Shown here: one piece after another, positions 36,841 through 46,858 of the stretch
How the letters are laid out: every line of letters starts with the position of its first letter
How positions within the stretch are numbered: position 1 is the stretch's first letter
Source of the DNA: Arthrobacter sp. KBS0703
GTDB lineage: Bacteria; Actinomycetota; Actinomycetes; Actinomycetales; Micrococcaceae
Direction of reading: 5' to 3'
Assembly (NCBI RefSeq): GCF_002008315.2
Contig: NZ_MVDG02000001.1
Coordinates: 2,666,001 to 2,730,000, forward strand
Length of the DNA: 64,000 nt
Made by a program: the position numbers and the translations under genes
Notes under the pieces: generated by a model
Told to the model about the DNA's origin: nothing
Database searches by the model: none
The model's input: the letters and a program-made list of their open reading frames with translations, nothing else

Positions 36841-38397
36841 ATGACGTCCCTCGACACGCAAAGTGATCCGGTAATCCTCGAGATGCGCTCCATCACCAAG
36901 GAGTTCCCCGGCGTTAAAGCATTGGCCGATGTGAACCTCAGGGTGAAAGCCGGCGAGATCCACGCGATCTGCGGGGAGAACGGCGCGGGAAAGTCCACGT
37001 TGATGAAGGTGCTCTCGGGCGTCTACCCGTACGGCAGCTACACGGGCGACATCGTGTACCAGGCGGAGGTCCAGCAGTTCAAGGACATCCGCGCCAGCGA
37101 GCACGCCGGCATCGTGATCATCCATCAGGAACTCGCGCTGATCCCGGAACTGTCCATCACCGAGAACATCTTCCTGGGCAACGAGCCCGTCAAGCGGGGC
37201 GTGATCGACTGGGCCGAGGCCCGGACCCGCACCCGGGAACTGCTCGCCCGCGTGGGTTTGCGGGAGGACCCGGATACCCCCGTGAAGGAAATCGGCGTCG
37301 GCAAGCAACAGCTCGTGGAGATCGCCAAGGCGCTGAACAAGTCCGTGAGGCTCCTCATCCTCGATGAACCGACCGCCGCGCTGAATGAATCCGACTCCCA
37401 GCACCTGCTGGACCTGATCCTGGGCCTGAAGGGCCGCGGCATCACGTCGATCATCATTTCCCACAAGCTCAACGAGATCGAGCAGATCGCGGATTCCATC
37501 ACCATCATCCGCGACGGCAAGTCGATCGAGACCCTCGACGTAAAGGCCGACGGCGTTGACGAGGACCGGATCATCAAGGGCATGGTGGGGCGCACGCTGG
37601 AGTCCCGCTTCCCGGACCACGAGCCCAAGATCGGGGAGGTGCTGTTCGAGGTAAAGAACTGGACCGTCGGTCACCCGCAGGTGCAGGACCGCCTGGTCTG
37701 CAAGGGCTCCAACTTCTTCGTCCGCCGCGGCGAGATCGTAGGCTTTGCCGGGCTCATGGGGGCTGGCCGCACCGAACTGGCACGCTCCGTGTTCGGCCGT
37801 TCCTACGGCCGATTCATCAAGGGCAGCATCTACAAGGACGGCAAGGAACTCCACCTCAAGACCGTCAAGCAGGCCATCGATGCCGGCCTCGGCTACGTCA
37901 CGGAGGACCGGAAGTCCCTTGGCCTGAACCTCTTGGACGACATCAAGACCACCACGGTCTCTGCGGCGCTGCACAAGATCAGCAAGCACTTCGTGGTGGA
38001 CACCAACAAGGAATTCACGGTGGCCGAGCAGTACCGCAAATCGCTGCGCACCAAGACGCCGTCCGTGGAGGAAGGCGTGGCCAAGCTTTCCGGCGGCAAC
38101 CAGCAGAAGGTGGTCCTGGCCAAGTGGATGTTCACCGACCCCGACCTGCTGATCCTGGACGAACCGACCCGCGGCATCGACGTCGGCGCCAAGTACGAGA
38201 TCTACGGCATCATCCAGCAGCTGGCCAACCAGGGGAAGGGCGTCATCGTCATCTCCTCCGAACTCCCTGAGCTGCTCGGCCTCTCCGACCGCATCTACAC
38301 CATCTTCGAAGGCGCCATCACCGGCGTCGTGGACAAAGACGAAGCCAGCCAGGAAAGCCTCATGAAACTCATGACTTCCGCCCGAAAAACCGCCTGA
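36841..38397 (+). CDS. mmsA: Multiple-monosaccharide ABC transporter, ATP-binding protein (GguA/MmsA type)
   Basis: A 518-residue double-ABC ATPase of the CUT2 group. The first cassette has Walker [10 protein letters not shown] and [11 protein letters not shown]. The second has the degenerate P-loop GLMGAGRTE, signature KLSGGNQQK and [14 protein letters not shown]. The segment [20 protein letters not shown] is typical. It energises import of pentoses or hexoses such as xylose, arabinose, galactose or glucose. It heads the operon mmsA-mmsB-chvE. Confidence 0.93.
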   Translation: MTSLDTQSDPVILEMRSITKEFPGVKALADVNLRVKAGEIHAICGENGAGKSTLMKVLSGVYPYGSYTGDIVYQAEVQQFKDIRASEHAGIVIIHQELALIPELSITENIFLGNEPVKRGVIDWAEARTRTRELLARVGLREDPDTPVKEIGVGKQQLVEIAKALNKSVRLLILDEPTAALNESDSQHLLDLILGLKGRGITSIIISHKLNEIEQIADSITIIRDGKSIETLDVKADGVDEDRIIKGMVGRTLESRFPDHEPKIGEVLFEVKNWTVGHPQVQDRLVCKGSNFFVRRGEIVGFAGLMGAGRTELARSVFGRSYGRFIKGSIYKDGKELHLKTVKQAIDAGLGYVTEDRKSLGLNLLDDIKTTTVSAALHKISKHFVVDTNKEFTVAEQYRKSLRTKTPSVEEGVAKLSGGNQQKVVLAKWMFTDPDLLILDEPTRGIDVGAKYEIYGIIQQLANQGKGVIVISSELPELLGLSDRIYTIFEGAITGVVDKDEASQESLMKLMTSARKTA

Positions 38398-38441
38398 CCC
38401 TCTGGAATCCTCCAGAACCTTCCAGAACAAGGACTGACACA

Positions 38442-39719
38442 ATGAACGCGCTCAAGAAGCTCTTTGGCGGCAACACCCGCCAATTCGGCATGATCTTCGC
38501 CTTGGTTGCACTGATCGTTTTCTTCCAATTCGCCACCGAGGGCCGCACGCTCACCCCCGGCAACGTCATCAACCTCTTCAACGGCAACTCCTACATCCTG
38601 ATCCTGGCCATCGGCATGGTGCTGGTCATCATCGCCGGCCATATCGACCTGTCGGTGGGCTCTGTGGCGGCATTCGTCGGCGTCACCGTGGCGCTGGCCA
38701 TCAGGGACTGGGGAATCCCCTGGTACCTGGGCATCCTGCTCGGACTCGGGCTGGGAGCCCTGATCGGCGCCTGGCAAGGGTTCTGGACGGCCTACGTGGG
38801 GATTCCCGCCTTCATCGTGACGCTGGCCGGCATGCTGCTGTTCCGTGGCTTCAACCAGTTCGTCGGCAAGTCCAACACCATCCCGGTCCCGGCCGATTTC
38901 CAGTACATCGGCTCGGGCTACCTGCCCGAGGTCGGCCCGAACACGGGGTTCAACAACCTCACCCTGCTGCTCGGCCTGCTGGGCGTCGCGTTCGTGGTCT
39001 TCAGCGAACTCCGCGCACGCCGCACCGCCAAGGCGCTTGGCGCCGAGGTCCCCGAGGGCTGGGTGGTCATCACCAAGCTGGTGCTGGTCTGCGGCGCCAT
39101 CCTGTACGCCACGTACCTCTTCGCCACCGGCCGCCCGGGCACCTCGTTCCCGATCCCCGGCCTCATCCTCGCCGTCCTCGTCCTGATCTACGGCTTCATC
39201 TCCGCCAAGACCGTCGTCGGCCGCCACGTCTACGCAGTGGGCGGCAACCGCCACGCCGCTGAGCTCTCCGGCGTCCAGTCCAAGAAGGTCAACTTCCTGG
39301 TCATGATGAACATGTCCATCCTGGCCGGCCTCGCCGGCATGATCTTCGTGGGCCGGTCCACGGCCTCCGGCCCGTTCGACGGCGTCGGCTGGGAACTGGA
39401 CGCCATCGCAGCCGTGTTCATCGGCGGCGCAGCGGTGACCGGGGGGGTGGGCACCGTGATCGGCTCGATCGTCGGCGGCCTGGTGATGGCCGTCCTGAAC
39501 AACGGCCTCCAGCTCCTCGGTGTCGGCGCGGACCTCACCCAGATCATCAAGGGCCTGGTCCTGCTGATCGCTGTGGCATTCGATGTCTACAACAAGTCCC
39601 AGGGCAAGAGGTCCATCATCGGCATGCTGACCCAGGGCTTCAACCGTCCCAGCGGAGGCACGCCGCTCCAGCCGGACGAGGTCACCTCGACCAAAGAAAC
39701 CATCTCCCGGGAAGCCTGA
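38442..39719 (+). CDS. mmsB: Multiple-monosaccharide ABC transporter, permease (GguB/MmsB type)
   Basis: A 425-residue permease with about ten membrane helices. The conserved GHIDLSVGSVAAFVGV (about residues 66-81) and AVGGNRHAAELSGV are present, with the periplasmic loop FVGKSNTIPVP between them. It forms the channel of the CUT2 importer as a homodimer. It starts 44 bp after the ATPase gene. Confidence 0.93.
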   Translation: MNALKKLFGGNTRQFGMIFALVALIVFFQFATEGRTLTPGNVINLFNGNSYILILAIGMVLVIIAGHIDLSVGSVAAFVGVTVALAIRDWGIPWYLGILLGLGLGALIGAWQGFWTAYVGIPAFIVTLAGMLLFRGFNQFVGKSNTIPVPADFQYIGSGYLPEVGPNTGFNNLTLLLGLLGVAFVVFSELRARRTAKALGAEVPEGWVVITKLVLVCGAILYATYLFATGRPGTSFPIPGLILAVLVLIYGFISAKTVVGRHVYAVGGNRHAAELSGVQSKKVNFLVMMNMSILAGLAGMIFVGRSTASGPFDGVGWELDAIAAVFIGGAAVTGGVGTVIGSIVGGLVMAVLNNGLQLLGVGADLTQIIKGLVLLIAVAFDVYNKSQGKRSIIGMLTQGFNRPSGGTPLQPDEVTSTKETISREA

Positions 39720-39772
39720 GCACGCACTGCTCCCGGATGCATTTCCCACCCCTATAGAAAGTGAACCAAGCA

Positions 39773-40873
39773 ATGCGAATGATTGGTAAAGCAGGAAAGG
39801 CGGCAGCGATCGCTGCCATTGCGGCACTGGCGCTGACAGCCTGCGGCCGTTCCGACTCCGGTACAACGGGCGGTGGCACTGCGGGCGGCGAGGCGTTCCC
39901 CAAGAACTCCTCGATCGGCGTCGCACTCCCGCAGAAGACCTCCGAAAACTGGGTTCTGGCGGAAAAGCTGTTCAACGACGGACTCACCAGCGCCGGCTTC
40001 AAAGCGGACGTCCAGTTCGCCAACGGCGGCGTCTCGGAGCAGCAGAACCAGATCAGCGCCATGATCACCAAGGGCGCCAAGGTCATCATCGTGGGAGCCA
40101 TCGACGGCGCCCAGCTCGGCACCCAGCTCAAGCAGGCCAAGGACGCCGGCGCGACCATCATCGCGTACGACCGTCTTCTCCTGAACACCGAGAACGTGGA
40201 CTACTACGTGGCCTACGACAACTTCAAGGTCGGCGAGCTGCAGGGCCAGGCACTCCTCGAGGGCATGGCGAAGAAGAAGCCGCAGGGCCCTTACAACATC
40301 GAGCTCTTCGCCGGATCTCCTGACGACGCCAACGCGAAGGTCTTCTTCGACGGCGCCATGAAGGTGCTCCAGCCCAAGATCGACGACGGCACCCTCAAGG
40401 TCGTTTCAGGCCAGAAGACGTTCGAACAGGCTGTCACCCAGGGCTGGAAGGCAGAGAACGCCCAGCGCCGTGCTGACACGCTGCTGACCGGCAGCTACTC
40501 CTCCGCTTCGCTGGACGGCGTGCTGTCCCCGAACGACACCCTGGCCCGTGCAGTCCTGACCTCAGTCAAGGCGGCCGGCAAGCCGCTTCCGGTTGTCACA
40601 GGGCAGGACTCCGAGGTTGAGTCCGTCAAGTCCATCATGGCCGGCGAGCAGTACTCCACCATCAACAAGGACACCCGCAAGCTCGTTGAGCACGCGATCG
40701 TCATGGTCAAGGACATCCAGGCAGGCAAGAAGCCCGAAATCAACGACGACAAGTCCTACAACAACAAGGTCAAGACCGTTCCGGCCTACCTGCTGGAGCC
40801 GGTCATCGTGACCAAGGAAAACGTCAAGACGGCCTACGTGGACGATCCGGTACTCGGACCGATCACCAAGTAA
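39773..40873 (+). CDS. chvE: Multiple-monosaccharide ABC transporter, substrate-binding lipoprotein (ChvE type)
   Basis: A 366-residue lipoprotein. ATG at 39773 is preferred; a GTG four codons upstream and an ATG two codons on are alternatives. The signal is MRMIGKAGKAAAIAAIAALAL with lipobox LTAC. The periplasmic-binding fold starts at SIGVALPQKTSENW and includes IIAYDRLLLNTENVDYYVAYDN, which is typical of ChvE. It binds monosaccharides outside the membrane for MmsAB. A terminator follows. Confidence 0.92.
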   Translation: MRMIGKAGKAAAIAAIAALALTACGRSDSGTTGGGTAGGEAFPKNSSIGVALPQKTSENWVLAEKLFNDGLTSAGFKADVQFANGGVSEQQNQISAMITKGAKVIIVGAIDGAQLGTQLKQAKDAGATIIAYDRLLLNTENVDYYVAYDNFKVGELQGQALLEGMAKKKPQGPYNIELFAGSPDDANAKVFFDGAMKVLQPKIDDGTLKVVSGQKTFEQAVTQGWKAENAQRRADTLLTGSYSSASLDGVLSPNDTLARAVLTSVKAAGKPLPVVTGQDSEVESVKSIMAGEQYSTINKDTRKLVEHAIVMVKDIQAGKKPEINDDKSYNNKVKTVPAYLLEPVIVTKENVKTAYVDDPVLGPITK

Positions 40874-40896
40874 CGTCCCAGGCGCTGCATCCAAGG

Positions 40897-40932
40897 GCCC
40901 CGGTTCTCCCGCGAGGGAGGGCCGGGGCTTTT
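40897..40932 (+). terminator. Terminator of the sugar importer operon
   Basis: GCCCCGG (40897-40903) pairs with CCGGGGC (40922-40928), followed by TTTT. The inner bases CTCCC/GGGAG extend the stem. It lies 24 bp after the chvE stop. The next 100 bp are G/C-rich low-complexity sequence with no gene. Confidence 0.8.
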
Positions 40933-41138
40933 GGCGTCCCCGGCCCTTTCCCCGGCCCCTTCTCCCCGTCCGCCTCCCCGGGCCGGGGCGCCCGTCTGCT
41001 GCCGGGCCCCGTCCGCTGCCCGGGCCGGGGGCCCTTCACAGCGCAAACATAGCTTTGGCCGGTTTCCTACACAGCAGCAGGCACCAATGTGGGATCTGAA
41101 GCCGGACATTCCGCCGGCACGTGATCCCAAGGAGTGCA

Positions 41139-42595
41139 GTGAGCGTCCTCGCCCGAAGTGTAGGCAATGCCTTTAGAAACAAGGTCAGAACGGCAGCCGT
41201 GGTGGCCGTGCTGGCCGTAGCGATCGGCCTGGCCCTGGCCATGCTCGTGGCCAACCAGGCCGTGGCCGCCAAGGTCCAGGAGCTGAACGCTTCGGTGGGG
41301 ACCGTCCTGACGGTCAACCCGGCCGGCGGCCAGGGATTCGAAGGCGGCGGCGAGCCGCTGACCGCCTGTCTCTTATACACATCTGGCGGCAACCGCGGCC
41401 GGCGTGCCCAACGTGACCGCCGTCGTCGGAACAAAGGCCCTCCGCCTCCGCAACGCCGTCGAAGCTGCCGCGCAGGCGGCGGCCCGCCAGACAGGCGGCC
41501 CGGGCGGAGGCCAGGGGGTCCCGGCGGGCAGTCCACCACGACGCTCACCACCAGCCTCACCGCCGCCGTCGACGCCGGAACCCTTGGCAACCGCAACCAG
41601 GCCAGCGACAGCACCACCGGCGCAACCGGAACCACGCAGCCGGCGCTGTCTCTTATACACATCTAGATGTGTATAAGAGACAGGAAGTGGACAGCACCGG
41701 CAAGGCCCTCGCACTGACGGCGGGCACCGGGCTCGGCGACTACACCGCGGACTCCGCCAAGGCCCTGCTCGGCACGACGCTCGCCGAAAAGAACAACCTC
41801 AAGGTCGGCTCCACGTTCACCATCAACAGCAAGACCTTCACCGTGGCCGGCCTGTTTGACGCCGGCACGACCTTCGGCAACAACGCCCTGTACGTCACCC
41901 TTCCGGCGGCCCAGACCCTTGCCGCGCTGCCCGGCGAGCTCTCCACCATGATCGTCACGGTCAACAGCATGGAGAACGTCGACTCCACCAAGACCGCGCT
42001 CCAGTCCGCGCTCGGCACCGACAAGGCCGATGTCACCCAGGGCCAGCGCAACCTCGAAACCGCCGTCAGCTCGCTGGACAGCGTCAAGAACATCTCCCTC
42101 GTTGCCTTCATCGCAGCGCTGGGCACGGCCGGCCTGATCATCCTGCTGATCATGGTCATGCTGGTCCGCGAGCGCCGCCGCGAAATCGGCGTGCTGAAGG
42201 CCATCGGGGCACCTAACCGGACCGTTGGCCTGCAGTTCGTGCTCGAGGCGCTGGTTCTGGTGGCGCTCGGCAGCGTCGTCGGCGCGGCGATCGCGTCATT
42301 TGCCAGCGGCGGCATCGCCTCCGCACTGGTCAGTTCGAGCACAAGCACGACGACGGCGACCGCCGGCCAGCGCGGCCCCGGCATCGCGGGCGGCGGCTTC
42401 GCCGGCGGCATTCCGGGTCAGGGCGGACCCTTCGGCGGCGGTTCGCAACTGCTCACGTCCGTCACGGCAAGCGCGTCCCCCGGCGTCATTGCCGCGGGCA
42501 TCGTGGCGGTGTTTGGCGTCGCCATCATCGGTGCGCTGGTTCCGGCGCTGCTGACCGCCCGCATCCGTCCCATCGAAGTCCTCCGAGGAGAATAG
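41139..42595 (+). CDS. FtsX/MacB-type ABC permease, broken by two adaptor sequences and a frameshift
   Basis: One permease in pieces. The GTG at 41139 follows AAGGAG and gives MSVLARSVGNAFRNKVRTAA, with the first helix. Adaptor sequence interrupts at 41366. The periplasmic domain resumes (VPNVTAVVGTKALRL), shifts frame near 41500-41525 and continues as STTTLTTSLTAAVDAG. A second adaptor follows at 41646. From 41684 it runs cleanly to the stop with three helices and the FtsX motif RERRREIGVLKAIGAPN, ending IRPIEVLRGE. It pairs with the ATPase starting 3 bp after its stop. The real gene is likely intact. The substrate is unknown. Confidence 0.88.
41366..41384. other. Nextera mosaic-end adaptor (single copy)
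   Basis: CTGTCTCTTATACACATCT, an exact single mosaic end inside the FtsX-like gene. Confidence 0.95.
41646..41683. other. Nextera mate-pair junction adaptor
   Basis: Exact CTGTCTCTTATACACATCT (41646-41664) joined to AGATGTGTATAAGAGACAG (41665-41683) inside the FtsX-like gene. Confidence 0.96.
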
Positions 42596-42597
42596 CC

Positions 42598-43305
42598 ATG
42601 ATCGAAGTCAAGAACCTCGTCCGCGCCTTCAAGTCCGGCGACCGCACCATCAAGCCCGTCAATGACGTCAGCTTCGAGCTGGAACAGGGCACGCTGGCGT
42701 CCATCGTGGGCAAGAGCGGCAGCGGCAAAAGCACGCTGTTGTCCCTCCTGGGCGCGCTGGACAAGCCCACCAGCGGAGACGTCGTCGTCAACGGCGTCAG
42801 CCTGGCCGGCATGCCGGACGGCAAGCTGACCGAATACCGGCGCCGGGACATCGGCTTCGTGTTTCAGCAGTTCAACCTGATCCCCAACCTGTCCGCCCTG
42901 GATAACGTGATGCTCCCGATGGAGTTCGCCGGGGTCCGGAAGTCCGCGCGGGCCCAGCGGGCGCGCGAGTTGCTTGAGCAGGTGCAGCTGGACCCGGACA
43001 AGCACGTGCGGCGCATCAACCGGCTCTCGGGCGGCGAGCAGCAGCGGGTCGCCATTGCCCGGGCGCTGGCCAATGAACCCAAGCTGATCCTGGCCGATGA
43101 GCCCACGGGCAACCTGGACGAGCAGACCGGCGAGCACATCATCGAGCTGCTCAATTCGCTCACCCGGGACCACAACACCACCATCCTTGTGGTCACGCAT
43201 GACCGTTCGCTGGCCAACAAGACGGACCGCCGGTTCAGGCTGCAGCAGGGCAAGTTGACCGAAGAACCTGCACATAACCGCGCTGTGGTGCCGGCGGCGG
43301 TGTAA
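42598..43305 (+). CDS. ABC transporter ATP-binding protein (MacB/LolD type)
   Basis: A 235-residue ATPase. Walker A is GKSGSGKST (about residues 38-46), the signature is LSGGEQQRVAIARAL, Walker B is LILADEPTGNLDEQT, and the switch His is in VVTHDRSL. The D-loop and NLDEQTG are typical of MacB/LolD mechanotransmission systems, which drive extracytoplasmic work instead of classical transport. It begins 3 bp after the permease stop. Confidence 0.93.
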   Translation: MIEVKNLVRAFKSGDRTIKPVNDVSFELEQGTLASIVGKSGSGKSTLLSLLGALDKPTSGDVVVNGVSLAGMPDGKLTEYRRRDIGFVFQQFNLIPNLSALDNVMLPMEFAGVRKSARAQRARELLEQVQLDPDKHVRRINRLSGGEQQRVAIARALANEPKLILADEPTGNLDEQTGEHIIELLNSLTRDHNTTILVVTHDRSLANKTDRRFRLQQGKLTEEPAHNRAVVPAAV

Positions 43306-43329
43306 TCCACGCCCCGGGAGGTGCGCGCT

Positions 43330-43370
43330 GCGGGAGGTGTGGGAGGTTCCAACCCTCCTGCGCCTCCCGC
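43330..43370 (+). terminator. Terminator of the MacB-type exporter
   Basis: GCGGGAGG (43330-43337) pairs with CCTCCCGC (43363-43370), with inner GGGAGG/CCTCC pairing, 25 bp after the ATPase stop. No strong T-run. Confidence 0.6.
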
Positions 43371-43414
43371 CGTAATTTCCCGGTACACGAACAGACGGGT
43401 GAGAGGATGGCGAG

Positions 43415-44485
43415 ATGACCTCTCCTATTGCCAAGCCGTGGCTGTTCAGCCAGCAGAATCAGGATCCCCGCGCCGCCACCGGAGCCCCACTGCGGTGGGG
43501 CTTCATCGCCACGGGGCGCATCGCGTCGCTGGTAGCCCGGGACCTGGCCCTGCTTGAGGACGCTGATCTTTACGCCGTCAGCTCCCGCGGGCAGCACACG
43601 GCCGACGCGTTCGCCGAGGAGTTCGGCTTCACCACGGCGTACGGGGACGACGGCGGGCAGGAAGGTTACGAACGGCTGCTCGCGGACGATTCCGTGGACG
43701 TCGTCTACGTGGCCACGCCCCACGCCCAGCACCACCAGATGGTGCTGGCGGCCCTCAGCGCCGGAAAGCACGTCCTCTGCGAGAAGGCCTTTACCATCAA
43801 TGCCCGGGAGGCGGCCGAACTGGTAGCCGTGGCCCGCGAGAAGAACCTTTTCCTGATGGAAGCCGTATGGAGCCGCTTCCTCCCCAGCATGCAGCGGGCC
43901 TTCGAGATCGCCGGATCGGGCGAACTGGGGACCGTGCAGTGGGTCACCGCCGATCTGGGGTTCCCCGCACCGTACTCCCCCACAGCCAGGCTCTGGGCCG
44001 TCAAGGACGGCGGCGGGGCACTCCTCGACCTGACTGTCTACCCGCTGCTGTGGGCACTGGGCACGCTGGGATTCCCGCAGGCGGTCAGTGCCATGGGCAC
44101 GCTCAACGACGACGGCGTCGACGCCCAGAATGCGCTGACCCTCGGCTACCACGACGGCGCCCAGGCGCAACTCACGTCGTCGCTGCTGGCGTACGGCCCG
44201 CGTGCTGCCACGGTTGCCGGCAGCCTCGGCTACCTCCAGGCGCTCGGTTCCATCAACAATCCCAAACAGCTCGTGGTCGGAATTGGCCGTGAGCCCCCCC
44301 GGACCGAGCACTTCGAGGTTGCCGGCCAGGGCTACACCTACGAACTTCGTGAGGTCACGAGGTGCGTCCAGCAGGGCCTGACAGAGAGCCCGGTCATGCC
44401 GCTGGAAGACTCCTTGAACACCATGCGGCTGTTCGACGGCGTCCGCGCGCAGCTTGGCGTCAGTTACCCGAATGATGCCCACTGA
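43415..44485 (+). CDS. Gfo/Idh/MocA-family oxidoreductase
   Basis: A 356-residue NAD(P)-dependent dehydrogenase. The N-terminal Rossmann start is WGFIATGRIASLVARDL (about residues 28-44). EKAFTINAREAAELV carries the catalytic Lys of the EKP-like motif (here EKA), and the C-terminal sheet domain begins near residue 150. The family acts on sugars, inositols or their derivatives. It stands alone with its own start 110 bp after the exporter. The Pro to Ala change in EKP is a mild departure. The substrate is unknown. Confidence 0.88.
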   Translation: MTSPIAKPWLFSQQNQDPRAATGAPLRWGFIATGRIASLVARDLALLEDADLYAVSSRGQHTADAFAEEFGFTTAYGDDGGQEGYERLLADDSVDVVYVATPHAQHHQMVLAALSAGKHVLCEKAFTINAREAAELVAVAREKNLFLMEAVWSRFLPSMQRAFEIAGSGELGTVQWVTADLGFPAPYSPTARLWAVKDGGGALLDLTVYPLLWALGTLGFPQAVSAMGTLNDDGVDAQNALTLGYHDGAQAQLTSSLLAYGPRAATVAGSLGYLQALGSINNPKQLVVGIGREPPRTEHFEVAGQGYTYELREVTRCVQQGLTESPVMPLEDSLNTMRLFDGVRAQLGVSYPNDAH

Positions 44486-44616
44486 CGTCCTTCGCTGACC
44501 TCGACGGCGCTTTATCGAATCGGAAGATTTAATTCCCCGGGTCTGGACTCTCACTTTGCGGCAGGCTTAGGCTGTAGACGATCGTCGAATTATTCGGTGA
44601 CTGGGGGGTGTTGAGC

Positions 44617-45696
44617 ATGGCCGATGCACGTTTGCCTTGGGCTGCGTTCCGCCCCCTGCGCCCGGTCCTCCTCGCCGGAGCCGCGGCCTTGGCGTGGCTG
44701 GCGTTTTCCGCACCGGCCGCGGACGCCCACAATCCGCACGATGAACCTTCCCTTCTTGGCGGCATTGCGTCGACGGTTTCTTCCGTCGGCAACGGCGCGG
44801 GCAAGGCGGTGGGCGACGCCGTGGGGAACGCGGCCGGCGGAGCGCACGTTCCCAATCATTCCGCCGCCGCACCGAATCCGGCACAGGTTCCTGTGCCGTC
44901 GCCCATCACCAAGGCGCCCGCCGGTGCGATCGAGCCCGTGAACGCAGTGCCTGTGATGGCTGCGCCTGAAACCGCGCTGGCGCCAATCGTGGCCGAGATT
45001 ACCGGGCCGGTGGACACACTCCTCAGCGAATTGCCTGCGCCCGCCATCCTCCCTCCGGCCCCCGTGGCTGTGGTGACCGACCCGGTGGTTGCCTTGGCTG
45101 ACGCAGCGGCTGCGGACATCGCAGGCACCGTTGGTCAACCCGTGACGGACACGCTTCCCGTTGACCTGCCGGTCGAGCCAATTTCAGACCTCCTGGCAGG
45201 TGCGCCGCCGCTGATTACTCCGGTGGTCACGCCGATTGCCGGCGTGGTGGAGGTTGTCAATAACGTCGTGCCTGTAGCGGATCGGGCAGCGTCCGCCCCC
45301 GGGAGCCCTCCCGCGGCCAGGCCTGACGGCCCGGCTCTTGGCACGGCAACCCCGCCGTTACCATCCGTTTTGGCCGCCACTGGTGCCCGCGGGACGCTGT
45401 CGACTCATTCTCAGAGTTCGGGTTCTTCAAGCTCCGGCGACAGCCCTGCGTCCTCCCCCGCCAGCCCTGCAGGCGGCGGGCCAGCAGGAGACGCCACACG
45501 AGTTCTCGAAGCCCTGCTTCCGGCTTCGCCTTCGGGCTCTGGCAGCGGGCAATCCTCGGGCGGCCCGGCGGCCTCGGCCGCGTGGCTGTCCAGCCCTTTT
45601 GACTACCTTCCTCTCACCGGCATCGTTCCGGTAAGCGGACCCCTTCAGCACGTCCCTTCGCCGGTGGCCATCGACCCCGGCTCTTCTCCTGACTAG
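44617..45696 (+). CDS. Secreted Ala/Pro/Val-rich low-complexity protein
   Basis: About 359 residues from the ATG at 44617; an in-frame GTG at 44608 is possible but sits on the G-run that acts as the ribosome site. The signal peptide has a hydrophobic core LLAGAAALAWLAFSAPAADA, probably cut near AADA-H. The mature part is rich in Ala, Pro, Val and Ser, with no Cys and no recognised domain, and has no anchor at its C-terminus. A Ser/Gly/Pro-rich linker lies at about 265-330. Its N-terminus and start context resemble the partial gene at 63368. It lies just upstream of an LANTG-anchored protein. Probably a wall or extracellular matrix component. Confidence 0.75.
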   Translation: MADARLPWAAFRPLRPVLLAGAAALAWLAFSAPAADAHNPHDEPSLLGGIASTVSSVGNGAGKAVGDAVGNAAGGAHVPNHSAAAPNPAQVPVPSPITKAPAGAIEPVNAVPVMAAPETALAPIVAEITGPVDTLLSELPAPAILPPAPVAVVTDPVVALADAAAADIAGTVGQPVTDTLPVDLPVEPISDLLAGAPPLITPVVTPIAGVVEVVNNVVPVADRAASAPGSPPAARPDGPALGTATPPLPSVLAATGARGTLSTHSQSSGSSSSGDSPASSPASPAGGGPAGDATRVLEALLPASPSGSGSGQSSGGPAASAAWLSSPFDYLPLTGIVPVSGPLQHVPSPVAIDPGSSPD

Positions 45697-45784
45697 TTGG
45701 GCCTTTCTGCCTTTCCATGTGCAGAAACACGGCCAATCGGGCTGCCTTGAGCGCCTGACAAACAACTCTTCAGGAGACATCACA

Positions 45785-46858
45785 ATGCATCAGAATCTTC
45801 GCAGGGGCCTGCTGGGCACCCTGTTTGCGGGCGGGCTCTTGGCCCTAGGAGCAACCGCAGCAAGCGCGGACACAACCATCAATGGCGCGGTCACCGTCGC
45901 GCCTGAATCCGCCACTGCGGACCTCACTGCTTCGGCGTCGTTGGGCCTGCTGGGTGGCTCAACGCCGTCGAATACTTCCCTAACCGGCACCGATGCGACG
46001 GCCCTTGTCGACGTGAACCTCGGCAACGCCGCGGGAACCGGCACCACCACGGCACCGGCAACCGCCGCGACCGCCGTCCTCGACGTCAACCTCGGCAACA
46101 CGACCGGTACCGGCACCACCACGGCACCGGCAACCGCCGCAGCCGCCGCAGCCGCCGTCAACCTGGGCAACACCACCGGTACCGGCACCACCGCCGACGC
46201 CGCCGTCGACGTCAACCTCGGCAACACCACCGGAACCGGCACCACCGCCGACGCCCTCGTCGACGTCAACCTCGGCAACACCACCGGAACCGGCACCACG
46301 CCGGCAACCGATGCAACCGCCGTCGTGGACGTCAACCTCGGAAACCCGGGTCCTCTGGATGATGCAGGTGCGGCTGCTGAAGGCGCAATCGACCTGGGGC
46401 TCGGCACCGGTACGGATTCTTCCGTCAATCTCGGCATCGATCTGGGTGTCGACCTCGGCGCAGGGTCCGTAGTCACCCCTCCCGCTACCGATCCCGGTGA
46501 TGGAACCGGCACGGATCCCGGTGACGGAACCACCGACGGAACAGGCACGACCGACGGATCAGGCACCACCGACGGATCAGGCACCACCGACGGATCAGGT
46601 ACCACCGACGGAAGCGGCACCGGCACGGGCACAGACGGCACCGGCAGCGGAACAGACACCGGGGCAGGCTCGGGAATAACGATTCAGCCCGCTGGTTCGA
46701 TGACAACCGGCGCCTCGGCATCGGCTGCCACCTCGGCCCAGATGGCGGGTGGCAAGCAGTCGCTCGCCAACACCGGCGCGAACCCTGAGCTGTTGCCTTT
46801 CGCTTTTCTCCTCCTCGCCATCGGCATGCTGATGGTCCTCCGGAGGAAGATGGCCTAG
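45785..46858 (+). CDS. LANTG-anchored repeat-rich cell-surface protein
   Basis: 357 residues. The ATG at 45785 gives MHQNLRRGLLGTLF and a signal peptide cut near ASA-DT. The middle contains five to six copies of a VDVNLGNTTGTGTT-type repeat (about residues 75-185), then a Gly/Thr/Asp-rich tract with 18-bp DNA repeats (TTDGSG units). The C-terminus is a sorting signal: LANTG at 327-331, a helix (LLPFAFLLLAIGMLMVL) and the basic tail RRKMA. LAXTG is the motif used by class E sortases of high-GC Gram-positives. It should be covalently attached to peptidoglycan. Confidence 0.87.
   Translation: MHQNLRRGLLGTLFAGGLLALGATAASADTTINGAVTVAPESATADLTASASLGLLGGSTPSNTSLTGTDATALVDVNLGNAAGTGTTTAPATAATAVLDVNLGNTTGTGTTTAPATAAAAAAAVNLGNTTGTGTTADAAVDVNLGNTTGTGTTADALVDVNLGNTTGTGTTPATDATAVVDVNLGNPGPLDDAGAAAEGAIDLGLGTGTDSSVNLGIDLGVDLGAGSVVTPPATDPGDGTGTDPGDGTTDGTGTTDGSGTTDGSGTTDGSGTTDGSGTGTGTDGTGSGTDTGAGSGITIQPAGSMTTGASASAATSAQMAGGKQSLANTGANPELLPFAFLLLAIGMLMVLRRKMA
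46030..46625 (+). repeat. Coding tandem repeats in the LANTG surface protein
   Basis: About 50-bp units encoding VDVNLGNTTGTGTT variants run from about 46003 to 46350. Four 18-bp units encoding TTDGSG lie at about 46550-46615. Both are prone to slippage, so length may vary between strains. Confidence 0.8.

Noticed and set aside
40933-41120. Possible small gene in the G/C-rich stretch before the FtsX-like permease
   Set aside because: The sequence is low-complexity and frames lack start signals; it looks like spacer after the sugar-importer terminator.
41373-41714. Small ORFs beginning or ending in MYKRQ, MCIRD, SLIHI or CLLYTS
   Set aside because: These are translations of adaptor sequence, not genes.
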